Part shown: positions 1 to 11,158 of the stretch, piece by piece
Layout of the letters: each line of letters starts with the position of its first letter
Position numbering within the stretch: position 1 is the stretch's first letter
Source: Lepidurus packardi
Taxonomy: Eukaryota > Arthropoda > Branchiopoda > Notostraca > Triopsidae
Length of the DNA: 64,000 bases
NCBI GenBank assembly: GCA_023053545.1
Contig: JAKZAN010000005.1
Location: forward strand, 9,362,001 to 9,426,000
Direction: 5' to 3'
The notes under the pieces: generated by a model
Seen by the model: the letters and a program-made list of their open reading frames with translations, nothing else
Told to the model about the DNA's origin: nothing
The model's database searches: none
Made by a program: the position numbers and the translations under genes

Positions 1-16
1 GGCGATCTCAAGGAGG

Positions 17-1804
17 ATGGAAGCTGTTTCCAAAGAGGTAAATCCATTTAAAACATTCATATACGTTTTAAGGAACGTTAGATGGCTAAAACACCTCATT
101 CCTTTTAAAATATTATGGTAGAGTTCAAAGAAATGTCGTAGAAATATGCAGTAACTTTTGGAAAAATATCAAAAATGTGAAAACTAGATAGAAATTGATA
201 ATAAATTTCGTTGGAATTTAAAGGGGAGTAAGGTCTGAAAAAGTATATTATAGAACAGATCAAATGAAGGGTTCTGGCTGAATGAATCTCTGTGTCAATT
301 ATGCATATTAACCGAGTAATTGATTATTTAGCGACCCTAAATTTCAATTTTTCCTATCCTTTTAACATTGGGGGACAGGTGGCCGAACAACCAGCCCCTT
401 TGTCTATGAGTGCATTCAAATCGGACACTATTTTATGATTGATTTTAAATTTTTTTTTCGGACCTTACTCACGCTTTAGAGAAATAGCTTTTAAAGGTTT
501 TTCCGTGGAAATTACGTAGAAATGATGATATGAGGTAGAAGTTTATTGTTTAATTTGTGTAAGTTAGCCTTAGCAAAAAAGGAATAAAAAGTGTCCAGAG
601 TCCAAACGTTTGGTATTTTCATCGCATTTCCATAAAGATTACATAGAAAGGCTGAAACTAGATAGAGTTTGTGTAGGAATATCCAAGCTTTATTATATTT
701 TTTGTTAGTATTGGAAGAAGTTTTGAAATTAAATTAGTGGTTGAGTAGGTATGTTAAAGATATTTGTGTTGCTTGGATTCTGTTTTTTAGAATTTGCCAA
801 AGTGTGTTGTCCACTTCAAAAGATATTATATAGAAACGGACGATGAGTTAGTTTCCATGGTGACTGACGTCGAAGAAGATGATTTGGGAGCCGCGACAGG
901 GTACCACAATGCATTGCCTTTGGTGGTCCATGGGACCGCCTACGCTCAAATGCAAATGGTGTCGAGTACTAAGGCTGAAAAGTTGGTAAAAAAAGATCTA
1001 CACAAATCAGAAATTGCAAAAAAAATGCTTAATAAATTTGGCTTTAGACTGCACCTTGTGTTACAGTGCAACAGTTGAGCTTGGATGCTGAGCAATACTG
1101 TCACGAGATGGCGGAAAAGCTTTGCAGGCAATCTGGGAAGAAATACTGGTTTTGCAGTGATTTCGACTTGGAAATTCTTGACGTAATTCGCTTGAAAATT
1201 ACAATATCATTGAAGATAGGTGATAGAAATGTGATAAGTTTGTATTGGTTTTAGGTCTGTGAGGAAACAGGGGAAGCTATTGTTATTGCCACCATGTTGG
1301 TGGAAGCAGATAACCCTGAAGCAGAGAATGATCGTTTGGCGATGGCGGAGGGGAGCGATTTTGGCTCCAAACCTCCTGGTAGGAAGCGATACGAAGCGAG
1401 TTTCGTATTTGCGTGGGATACCACTACTGGCAACTGCCGCGTCATCGACTGCCATCCACCTCAGTCTCCAGTACCTCCCCATGTGCCAGTATTTTCGGAA
1501 CGGACAAGCGAATCCGAGGAAGAATTGTGGCATCCGGCTCGTGATAAGGCCAAAGTACTTCGAAGTCTATTTCCCGTCATGTCGGGAGTCTATCACATGT
1601 CCAACGAAGCAGTTATCAAAGGTAATTTCAACGTGTATACGCTAATTTTAACGAGTAATGCTATCTTGGCATCGTCAAGAACGATTTTCTCTAAAAAAAA
1701 AATTAATGAATTCATTTATTTTGTATTTGATGTGTTTAGGAATATCTTTAAAGGGATTGTCGGATCCAAATGGGATGATTGCAATTGTGTTGGAGAAGCA
1801 GTGA
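17..1804 (+). CDS. Unrecognised five-exon protein (possibly 5' partial)
   Basis: Exons that join in phase are 17-37 (or open to the window edge), 791-985, 1048-1182, 1255-1621 and 1740-1804, giving up to 260 aa. All introns have GT-AG ends, and the 62-bp, 72-bp and 118-bp introns fit the compact introns of the neighbours. The first exon has an in-frame ATG at 17, but the frame is open to base 2, so more sequence may lie upstream. The product is acidic and probably soluble: an EEDD cluster, a charged region around VEADNPEAENDRLAMAE, then a Pro/Glu-rich stretch (PPQSPVPPHVPV) before the C-terminus. I see no signal peptide and no membrane segment. I do not recognise the family. A very weak resemblance of the SGKKYWFCSDFDLE region to small proteasome-assembly chaperones is not enough to name it. 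Codon-level continuity across four introns makes it a real gene. Confidence 0.6.
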
Positions 1805-2671
1805 TAGGAGAATTGAATCTAGTTTCGTAATTGACATGTGAAGAGATCAGGTGATGATTAGTGTAGCTGTAAGTGATTCAGCAAACATTTCAGGAAGTTT
1901 AGTATTTTAAAAACACGAAAGTGGATTGCCGTACGTATAACTTTATGGTCATTTTATAAGTCGTCTCGGACAATTTAAAAGATATTCTTTTTTTTTAACC
2001 TCGAGTGTTAACTCAAATGTTTGTCGTAACCGGAAAAAGCCTTACATCCATTTGGGTGTTCCGTTACTGTATGTTAGCTTGCGTTTACCGAATAATTTAA
2101 GTTAAAATGTACCGAGTAAATCAAGAAGTGATTGACTAGAAATAATTTTTTTTATAATTTGTTCCTTTTTATTTTTCTAGGTGTTTGGTTAAGTAAGCAA
2201 GCTAGGTATCGTATATAAAATTGCGTTGTTTAATTACAGGCCGCCTTATTAGGTAGTAAAACTGGTTAATCCTGGATTCATTACTTTAAATTAGTTAGCA
2301 ACAAAGTAAATTGAATCGTATTTATTATTACGCATTTATTGAACTACATTTACCCAAACGAAGTCATATCATTGCAAGCCTGTCGCAAAAGTTTTATTGT
2401 AGTGATCCGATACAACAGAATGTAGTTCTGCAGAATGTTGTTAGACGCCATCTGCCGCTAATAAGTCAAACGACGCTTTTGAGTCATCCTCTTGTTGAAG
2501 TTTCGTTTCAGGTTTTTCGTAAATGCCGTCTGCAATATAGGAGTCAAATGCAAAATTTAAATTAAGTGATCATTTAAACCTTTAAACTGATATAAATATA
2601 GCACGGTAACTTAACGCATGATTTTTTATACTATTTTTCGTCTCATAAAAAATCATCAAAAATGTGCTTGT
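1805..2671. other. Intergenic, nothing recognised
   Basis: AT-rich sequence between the 3' end of the unrecognised gene and the 3' end of the esterase, so the two genes converge here. It presumably contains both 3' UTRs. An 84-codon open frame at 2311-2565 shows no recognisable domain. Confidence 0.5.
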
Positions 2672-4634
2672 TTACGTACTAGTTTTTTGTATGAGCTTTG
2701 GTAAGTACTTTGTCCAAAAGGCACACTCTCTCGTACGAAAACCGTGCCCAACTGTATCATTTACAGCCAATTGCAGGTAGTCTCGCTTAGCAGTAGTGTG
2801 GACCGGCCAATCGATTGCTGTTAAGGTGCCGTCTGGATTCTTATTCGGATTCCTTTTTAGTTCATCGATAATTAGAATATATTTATGTAGTATATTATAA
2901 ATTTCACTAACACCAATGTTCATGCTAATAAATGCAGTAATGCATTTTCTGTGACAATTTTAAAGTAATTTAAAACTAATTGACATAATTAAAAAAATTG
3001 CAATATTTCTTTACACTAATTCAAACAATTTTTATTATTTTTGTATATGTAAGCGATGTTTATTTAAATATTTGGCCTTACCCCGAACGAGCAAAGTTGG
3101 CCCAGTACCGCATGATACGTTGAGAAAGGTCCACTTCAGAGGGCAAGAAACCTTTGCTCTTATCCAACGGTTCTCCAAACATAAAAGTTACCTCCTCGAC
3201 ATGGAGCACACCCATCCACTTGGGCCACGGGCTCGCCGAGGTTCTGTGATCAAATTTGTACAAATAAACATCATTACCAGTATCCGCGTAACGCTCGGCG
3301 ACCTCCTGGACACCACATGTTATTTGATAATCCCCCACCATGTTAACTAATGCTTCGCGATTAAGCACGGGGTCATCAGGACGAAGCCAGTCTGTGTATT
3401 CAAAGATGATGGCATCCCTTGCAATCGGGTTGACCTTTGGATTCACCTTGGAAATAACTTTCAGAAACTGCTCTCGATTGATTCCAGTGATTTCGTCCAA
3501 AGGAAAGAGGTCTGTAACGAAGTACAACAGGAACATGCTACCCTCATCTGTGTTGCTACCCAATAGGATCTTCGCTTTCTTAAAGTCCCCTCTTTCTAAG
3601 CTCTTTGTTGGGGTTTCCGTCAAAAAGTGGCCGTCTACGACCGGCACGAACGGGAAGTCACAGAACTCATCGTTCGGACCGAACTCATTATTTACCAGGA
3701 TGTTGGCGTCAGTATTACGCAAACAGTCGATAGTGGCTTTCAGGTCCGACTGGTTATGCGGACAGCCGACGGCCGCCGCCAAACGAAGGCCTTTTAATAT
3801 CGAAACTTCGTTGGGAACGGTAGCCCAGTTTGCGGTGGCTGATCCGCCCTGCATTATAGCCTGATTGTAGTAGTCGTTAGACACCTTCGATAGTAAATGC
3901 AAGGAGACGGCCGCTGCACCGGCTGACAACCCCATCAGTGTAATATTCTGAGGGTTTCCGCCGAATGAAGCGATATTCTCGTGAATCCATTTCATCGCCA
4001 AGGTTTGGTCCAGAAGCCCCATATTGCCCGGTACTTCCGGGGAATCAAAATAGAGGAAACCCAAGGAAGCAAGACGGTACTGCATGGAAACCACGATTAC
4101 ACCCTCTTCGGAAGCTAACGTACGAGGGTCGTACAAGTCTAAAGTAGTAGCTCCACTGAAAAATCCTCCAGCGTGAATAAAGACCAACACGGTGGCGTTT
4201 TCTGGACGTGGAGTCGGAACTGCGATCGTGAGGTACAGGCAGTCCTCGCTGAGCTTGGTGACGGGGTTCCATATTGTAGATCCCGAGAAGTTTCCGAATT
4301 GATTGTCGTAAATCTGGTAGCAGGCATTCGGCTTCTCAGTCGTGTCCTTAACTGCTTCCCAAGGTTCAATAGGTACAGGGGCTTTGAATCGCAGTTGGCC
4401 TAGTGGTGGAGTTGCGTAAGGGATACTTAGCCATAAATCTACGGGTTGACCCGCAGGGGTGGTAGTAGTCAAACCTCGAACGGGACCGCTTTTTGTGTGG
4501 ATCACTAAGGAATCTTCTTTCTTCAAGTGTGGAATTGATTCCACTTGCACAACTAGGTACATCAAACACCAACACGGCCACATTAAATGCCACAGCATGG
4601 TCTTCGGTAAAGAACTCATGGTTGAATAACGCAT
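2672..4634 (-). CDS. Secreted cholinesterase-like carboxylesterase
   Basis: A two-exon gene: 4634-3082, a 229-bp intron, then 2852-2672, giving 577 aa. It belongs to the alpha/beta-hydrolase carboxylesterase type B family, closest in style to acetylcholinesterases, and would hydrolyse carboxylic or choline esters outside the cell. A hydrophobic N-terminus (about residues 6-33) looks like a signal peptide. Visible family marks are SEDCLYL (about 129-135), the oxyanion-hole region HAGGFFSGA (about 154-162), the nucleophile elbow GLSAG with Ser237, the acid Glu364 in NTDEGS, and the catalytic His478 in WMGVLHVEE. The triad is therefore complete. The elbow is GLSAG rather than the GESAG usual in cholinesterases. 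The second exon supplies the normal C-terminal end (CAFWTKYLPKL), and the intron joins S|GNPNKNPDG exactly where the family has its DPN...PDGT segment. I see no C-terminal oligomerisation tail or GPI signal. Start alternatives are Met1 and Met6. Confidence 0.9.
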
Positions 4635-5002
4635 TAGCAGCTTGAAGCTGCACTTTCCATAAAGCTCACTGAGTTTCCTGGAACATATAGTATTTCACTA
4701 GGTTCAATGGGGTCAGTGGGTGAGCGGGTTCAGTCAATATAAGAATTAAAAGCTGATTCCCAAAAAAGACCATAGGAACATGTGCTGTTCGTGACTTGAG
4801 TATAAGGAAATGGGAAATTCTGATTAGTAACGCAGATCTGGAGGTGATTGCCGAACATTATAACCTGAAATTATTATAACCATTATGAACCTGAAAGTAG
4901 AGCTCTTGACACTGTTCGTCGGAAAGTAATTGGGAGGTCCGTTGGTTTTCACAAAAGCTCTTGTAATTGTAAAATCGTTCAAACAGTTCAAGTTAAATAA
5001 AC
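4635..5002. other. Intergenic, esterase 5' flank
   Basis: This short gap holds the upstream region of the esterase (read leftward) and the 3' end of the secreted Cys-rich gene. No motif that I can support was seen. Confidence 0.4.
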
Positions 5003-6664
5003 TTATAAACCTTTCAACCCATATTTCTCCAAAATACTTTCATCGGGTTTTTTGTCTATGAAGATAAGCGCCGATCTGATGGTGTGTCCAGTTGATACAG
5101 ATTGGGGACTAGACATACCGGTACTCACAATTTTCTTATTATCGAGCTTGAGTTTCCCGAACATGCTAATCTTTCCTCCGGGGCAATATGTAGCGTTCTT
5201 TGGGTCCAGTAACCAAAATGACCCGCAGCCATAGCGATCATTTTCGACGGTTACGAACGGGGTGGGTTTAAGGGCCGTGCCGTTTAGATGGAAGATTTCT
5301 GTTAAGGCTTTATTTGACTTGTCGGAAAATACCATATCTCTCAACGTGCCATCGACGTCTATTGCCCAGTCCTCGTAAATAAACCAGTAATCGTCATTAG
5401 CGGTGGTTGTGAACCAAAAGAATATCCGCTGATGTGTCTTCAAATTCGACAAGCGATTCATGTCTTGAAACGACAAGCGGTAGTCTGACGTCACTTCGGC
5501 GGTGGTGACGTTGATTGTCCGACGCACTAAGTACGTGTACCACATCGAACATTGGAGGTGGATGGGTATTGAATGCGGTTTGTCGGACTCAGGCCAAATT
5601 GTGCAATTCTTCACAGCTATAAACGCAAGAAGACAAAAGTTTCAATCGAGATTTTACATATGAGAAAATTAAAATGACAGCAACTTACAAAGAAAGGTAG
5701 ATGGATCAGAATAACGCTTGTTGCAAGCTTCGCAGTGTTGAATGCAGTCGAAGCAATTAGGCCATGTACCCAGGCAGCCCGGTCTTAATACTTCACATTC
5801 AATCTTTGCTCCAGGACCGAATTGTATGTCCACGCAAGACTTACGCATGCCAGTACTCTTCTTCTCCCAAACGGCGCCTCCCGGCCAGTTCACGAACGCT
5901 AGTTTGGATTTTTTAAGACATAAATTGTCCGGTACCAGTTCACAGGCGTACGATGTAGCAGTTTCATAGAAATTAAACGCTTGGCAGTTATTGGCTTTGT
6001 CACAAAAGTCGCTACATTTCATCCTGGCACAGTTTGGAGACCACCTTCCTAATCATAATTAAATCCGAGTTACTTTAAATGGCAGTTAAGAAAGGTCAAA
6101 GCCCTCTCTTGGGAAATATTAAATATTTAATAGAGCGTTACCTTTGGAAATATTCCTCAAGGTGAAAACGCCATTTAAAGAAGTTATTATTTTGGTATTG
6201 ACATAGCGTGGACTGGTGACATAAGCGTCTAAATCTTCGCCATTTGGACAATCTCCATCAACTTTCATTATTTCTTTTGTGCTTGGGTTGGAGGCTTCAG
6301 TCTTTGGTGAGCTTTTTTCAAGTCCTGTTGTTTTTATCTCGGTGTTGTTGATAACTTCAATATTGCGGATGAATTCGTGGATCTGCTCGGAGCTTGCACG
6401 GACTTGTTGAGACTCGTGTTGAGACAGGTTGCTCAATACGGGTAAAACGCTTTGCAAAATGGGGATAATACCCTCTACACTCTTTTGGAACTTGCGAAGT
6501 TCTTGGATTTCTAATGATATGTTTTGAAGAGTTGGAAGAATCAAGCTTGAGATCTCTTCCGCGGAACACTTAGTGAACTCTTTTTCGCCATTTTTCGCTA
6601 ATGTTAAATCTAGACAAAGGGTTCCGATAATCAGGAAAACCTTCACAAATTTTGACAACCCCAT
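5003..6664 (-). CDS. Secreted Cys-rich protein with N-terminal coiled coil (PAN/apple-like region)
   Basis: Three exons, 6664-6142, 6048-5689 and 5616-5003, join with matching phase 1 junctions to 498 aa. The start at 6664 is chosen because MGLSKFVKVFLIIGTLCLDL is a classic signal peptide; an in-frame ATG at 6784 would bury it. After the signal, about 90 residues are rich in Leu/Ile/Gln/Glu with heptad character (a likely coiled coil). A Ser/Thr/Pro linker follows. The middle exon has an even set of cysteines in a pattern reminiscent of PAN/apple modules (CSDFCDKANNCQAFNFYE, then a second Cys-rich stretch with CFDCIQHCEAC). The last exon encodes a roughly 200-residue globular domain with several N-glycosylation sequons and a few cysteines. 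I do not recognise that C-terminal domain. The domain order suggests an extracellular oligomeric binding protein, which is an inference only. It lies head-to-tail with the esterase on the same strand. Confidence 0.8.
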
Positions 6665-7772
6665 GGTTGGCTTGAGCGCTTCAGGACTGCCTGAAGAGTG
6701 TTTGGAGTTGAACGTTATACAATATTTATACGTTGCAGCATGTGGGATTTTCTTCTCTAAAGATAAAATGTAGGACATTGCCACTTGGATACCGGCGATT
6801 CGTATTTGACTCTAGTTAGCTTAAGGAAGTTGGAACTTTACTAGGAATGAAATCTGATATTGCGTGTTTTCTTCACGTTTTCAAGTTGTCTAGAGATAAT
6901 CCTTAGAGGTCTTTAGTTCACCTTAAATTTGTTTATTTTTTTTCATAGGAAACTTATTTTTTTGTAAAAGATGTATGTGCATTTCAATATAAATATTTAT
7001 CGCAGCGCTCTTTAGTAGCCTATTTCGCAACTTATTTTCCATAGACATCCACCATACGGTTTACACGACCCTACAATTTCAATACCATTTAGTTCAAGTA
7101 ATTATGTCTTGGAAGGGAAAGTCTATACGGGTCATTTTTATACCGTTGCATGAGAGAATGCTTTACTGAAACAGATACCTGTCTCAGTAGAAGCACTTTT
7201 GGCAGGCACTTGATGTTAACCTTATTACATTTATCATAATGATGAAATTTCCTACACTACGTGCTCATGCGAATTTATCAAGTTTATTAAATATACTTGA
7301 TAAATTCGCATGAGCACGGAATATATTAATGTTGTAATATCTCAAATTTATTTAATGTGAGATACAAGACAGTTGACCGTGTATCTACGATACGAATATC
7401 ATATCTACATTTAAATAAAATAAATATTTGCAGTCTATATAAAATAATATAAATTTTGTATCTATGATGATGCAAACTGCTAACATTCATCATCGTCGTC
7501 GAACATCATTGTTGCAAAATAGGTTGTTTTTCTTAATAAGAAAACCAAAAAATCCTGACGAAATATAGAATAGGTTAAAGTATATAAATTAATTTGACTT
7601 TGCAATCGCCTTCGTAAAGCGCATCGCAGCTCTTAATATTCGTAAACAGCAATTCAATTACATGACCGCCTATGCTAATCACGCGTACTACAATAAAACT
7701 ACCTTGCGCTGCTTCTAGGGTATTCACTTGCTGATATCTCGTTAAACAAGTACAAACACCTCAAGTACTTCC
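6665..7772. other. Divergent intergenic region with a perfect hairpin
   Basis: This region separates the divergent secreted Cys-rich gene (-) and the first transporter (+), so it should hold both promoters. It is AT-rich. The notable structure is the 23-bp perfect inverted repeat at 7261-7317, listed separately. The last 130 bp before 7773 are clearly similar to the 130 bp before the second transporter (11026-11158), which marks the conserved proximal promoter/5' UTR of the transporter duplication. Confidence 0.5.
7261..7317. repeat. Perfect 23-bp inverted repeat (hairpin)
   Basis: Arms 7261-7283 and 7295-7317 are exact reverse complements, with an 11-base AT-rich spacer. Each arm begins or ends with GTGCTCATGCG / CGCATGAGCAC. 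The structure could fold as a strong stem-loop in DNA or RNA. It lies in a promoter-proximal intergenic region. Confidence 0.9.
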
Positions 7773-10408
7773 ATGTCGCTCTTAGACGAATTGATCCCAG
7801 TGAACGCGCTGGACTGGCCGGATTACTTAGTTTGTGCCATTCTGATACTTTCGTCGATTTCTGTTGGCATATATTTTGCCTTCTGTGCTAATGGGGCGAA
7901 AGAACAATCTAGCACAGAATTCCTTTTAGCTGGTAAAAACATGAGCACATTTCCTATGGCCATGTCACTCTTTTCCTGGTAAATGTTATTTAAAAAAACG
8001 ACTAAGGGATTTTTCGGAGTGCTTATTTATTTCAAATATTATTAGTTTTGTTTCTGCTGTGTCTGTTCTCGGCTTCGCTGGGGAAGTGTACAAATACGGG
8101 ACGATGGGCTGGGTGATAACATTCACTTATTTTCTCGTCATGCCCGCTACTGCTTTCCTTTATTTGCCCATTTTTTATCGGTTACAACTGACATCAGCGC
8201 TTGAGGTAAAGTATAGAAATAATCCTTATTCTTGCAAAATTATCCCTGTGAGATTCCCATGGTGCAAAAAAAGTATCTAGAAAAACGGTTTAATCGGAGT
8301 GTACGCCTGATGTGTTCCGGATTCGTCATCAGTCAAATGGTATCAGTAAAAAAAATTATAATTTAGACTTCAAATTTTGTACAAAATTTTTTGTTGATTT
8401 GCAATAGTGTGTTTATGCTGCTGTGGTTTCATACGCCACATCATTGGCCCTTAATCAAAGTATATTTTGCATAAACGTGTGAGTAAATAAATTTGTACTT
8501 ATTGATTTCTATGCAATTAATCCACAGTGACAAGCATTAATGTTTACATACTGGCCGGGTCCATATTCGTGGTTTGCATTTTCTATTCCGCAATGGTAAT
8601 ATACAGAGGCTTTGTGTTTCTAAAAAAAAAAAATCTAAAATATTTATAGGGTGGAATGCGAGCTGTGATCTTTACGAACGCTTTGCAAATGTTAATCATG
8701 TTTGGATCAATCATAGCTATCGTAATTAAAGGAACGGTAGATTCGGGAGGTATCGAAGTAGTTTTTCAAAAAGGCTATCAGTCGGATCGCATTGAATTTC
8801 TCAAGTACAACATGAAATAGCAACATTACTACAAAAATCAAAGATAATTTTAAGCGAAATAATTGATACCTGCATTAGTTTCGATCCGGATCCGAGGACA
8901 AGAAACACAGTTTGGTCCCTAATCTTCGGGAGCTATTGCCAATGGACGTTCGCGTACGCAGTCCACCAATCGAATGTCCAACGTTATTTAACTGTACCAA
9001 CCATTACTCACGCAAGAAAGTAATTCATGACCTTTATACCTAATTCCGACCTTACTTTATTAATCAGTTTTTCTTAAGTTCACTTTGAACCTAGCATAAT
9101 TTAATTATTATTCGCAGTGCATTATGGCTGAATATAATTGCCTTTATAATTATCAACACGCTATGTTCTTATATCGGACTAATAATTTACGCCAAGTATG
9201 CAGATTGTGATCCTCTTCAAACTGGGGTACATTTTGTACAAGTCTTAAAAAAATAATAAAGTTAACATTCTACTTTCTTGGAATAGATAGTCAGTAAGCC
9301 AGCCCAACTAATGCCTCTGTTCGTATTGGAAACCTTAGGGTCAATCCCAGGAGTACCGGGCTTTTTCATCGCTGGAATTTTAAGCGCTGGAATTAGGTTA
9401 GTAGAGCTCTTATTAGTAAAATATTCACGTAAGTAATTTTTTTTACTTAGCTCTGTTACAAGTGGTTTAAGTGCATTGGCAACGATCACATTGGAGGATT
9501 TCATCAAACCCTTGGCCACAGGGCTTGCTGATACAACGGCTACCAAGGTATCCAAAGGTTTAGCAGCCCTATATGGAATCACTTGCTTTGGTTTTGTTTT
9601 TATGATAGCTAATTTGACCAACATTCTTGAGGTATGATAGCTTCAATATTATTTTCTTTATATTATTTTTTTTTTTTTTGCTAGATTGCTATAACTGTAA
9701 ACAGTACTATCGGAGGACCCATTTTGGGGGTTTACTCGTTAGGCATGTTCTGCCCATGGTCCAATGCGAAGGTAGGGAGAAATAACTGAATGCTGCTATA
9801 GAAGGAACAGTTCGTACTGGAGTGCTTATGTTTATTCTAGGGCGCTGGAGCAGGAGTTTTTTTAAGTACAGGATTGGTGATGTGGATCGCGTTCGGCTCC
9901 CAGGCCGCAAAGGTGGGGGGATTGCTACTGGACATAACAAAACCTTTGAGCATTTCTGGCTGCAACTCAACAGATATATTCAACGTTACAATGTCAGCTG
10001 TCAAGAGGTAAGTGTCACATTTACCTTAGACAATTTTTAAAGGTAGCATCTCATCTATAGTGAAGAACCCTTGGAAATCTACAAGCTGAGCTACTTGTGG
10101 TATTCGGCTATAGGCTGCTTGGTAGCAATGACTGTGGGGATGTTTGTGAGCTGGGTTACCGGCTTCCAGAATCCTCGAAAACTGAACCCAGATTTAATAC
10201 TAAACTTTGGAGATACGTTTGCTTGGTTTCTGCCAGCTTCTGCACAAGAATGTATGCGATTCCATGTGGGAGATGAATATGAAGTTAGCTTTTTTAAGAT
10301 TATTCATTGTTATCCAGAACTGATTTTTATTTTCGGTAGGTAACTTTGCCCAAAATTAAGGGAAATCAGATGCAGATGGTCTTCGAAGAATTAGAACCCA
10401 AAGGTTAG
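7773..10408 (+). CDS. SLC5-family sodium-coupled solute transporter, tandem copy 1
   Basis: Fourteen exons: 7773-7978, 8046-8205, 8274-8339, 8408-8459, 8528-8595, 8650-8804, 8879-9019, 9118-9226, 9287-9396, 9451-9631, 9685-9771, 9841-10007, 10061-10283 and 10340-10408. All phases agree and give 597 aa, the usual length for SLC5 carriers. The protein is mostly membrane segments and matches the sodium-coupled monocarboxylate/multivitamin branch (SMCT/SMVT type). Supporting motifs are FVSAVSVLGFAGEVY after the first helix, YLEKRFNRSVRL, the QSNVQRYL stretch, SVTSGLSALATITLEDFIKP (the Na-binding helix region of SMCTs) and GGPILGVYSLGMF. A Cys/Asn-rich extracellular loop with a glycosylation sequon (GCNSTDIFNVT) follows, with the usual last helix and a short cytoplasmic tail. 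Expected role: sodium-driven uptake of a small organic anion or vitamin at the plasma membrane. The exact substrate cannot be read from sequence. It is paired head-to-tail with the copy at 11159. Confidence 0.92.
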
Positions 10409-11158
10409 GAAATGAAAGCATACCGTCACAAAACTTTGTGAAAGTTAGATGAATGTTTTTCAGAGGTAAGGTAACCTTTATAACTTCCAAATTGACATGT
10501 TTTGACTTAGCATACAATACTTAATGACTTGGAAAGTAAAAAGAATACAAACTGTAACTTAAAAAAATTGTTCGAAATAATAAAAGATAAATTTGTTTTG
10601 AATGACTCCGAGTACGCCGCAGCTGTAAAAGACGGATTGAATTCCTATTTCTGAATATATATCGTTACGCTTTTTAAACCTTCTTACGGCTCAAACAACG
10701 TTTCTAAAACGTAAGAAAACCAAACAGTAGTGTTTCTTGAGGGAAGCAAACAACGACAACAGTCGGAGAGCAACAACCTGAAAACGGAACATATTTCGAA
10801 AACGAAACAGAACATATTTTCCACACCTAACTTACAGATGAAGACTCATGACTATTTAACTGACCGCCTGTTCCGTTTTCAGGTTGTTGCTCTCCGACTG
10901 TTGTCGTTGTTTGCTTCCCTCAAAAAGCACGATTGTTTAAATTTTTCCTACGCTTTACAAACGCTGTTTGATCCGTAAGAAGGTTTAAAAAGCTTATCGA
11001 TATATATTCAGAAATAGCAATTCAATGACGTACACCAATTTTCTGGGGACGTGACGGCCAATGCTAATCACGCATACTGCAATAAAGTTGCATTGCACTG
11101 TTTCTAGGGTATTCACTTCCTGATTTCTCGTTAATAGAGTGACATCTCAAGTAGTTCG
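10409..11158. other. Intergenic between transporter copies
   Basis: This gap holds the 3' flank of copy 1, a large inverted-repeat element (10636-11026) and the proximal promoter of copy 2. The 3' flanks of the two copies are also recognisably similar (shared words after each stop codon around 10440-10580 and 13800-13960), so the duplication unit includes 3' sequence. Confidence 0.6.
10636..11026. mobile_element. 391-bp foldback (long inverted-repeat) element
   Basis: The left arm, 10636-10790, and the right arm, 10870-11026, are imperfect reverse complements over about 155 bp, separated by about 79 bp. The innermost roughly 50 bp are almost exact (for example GGAGAGCAACAACCTG against its complement), and the outer 40 bp are also well matched (around CTATTTCTGAATATATATCG). 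No coding capacity is present. It resembles a non-autonomous foldback element or MITE that entered the promoter side of transporter copy 2. I could not find a clear target-site duplication. The corresponding site upstream of copy 1 lacks it, although the shared promoter sequence begins just at its right edge. Confidence 0.75.
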
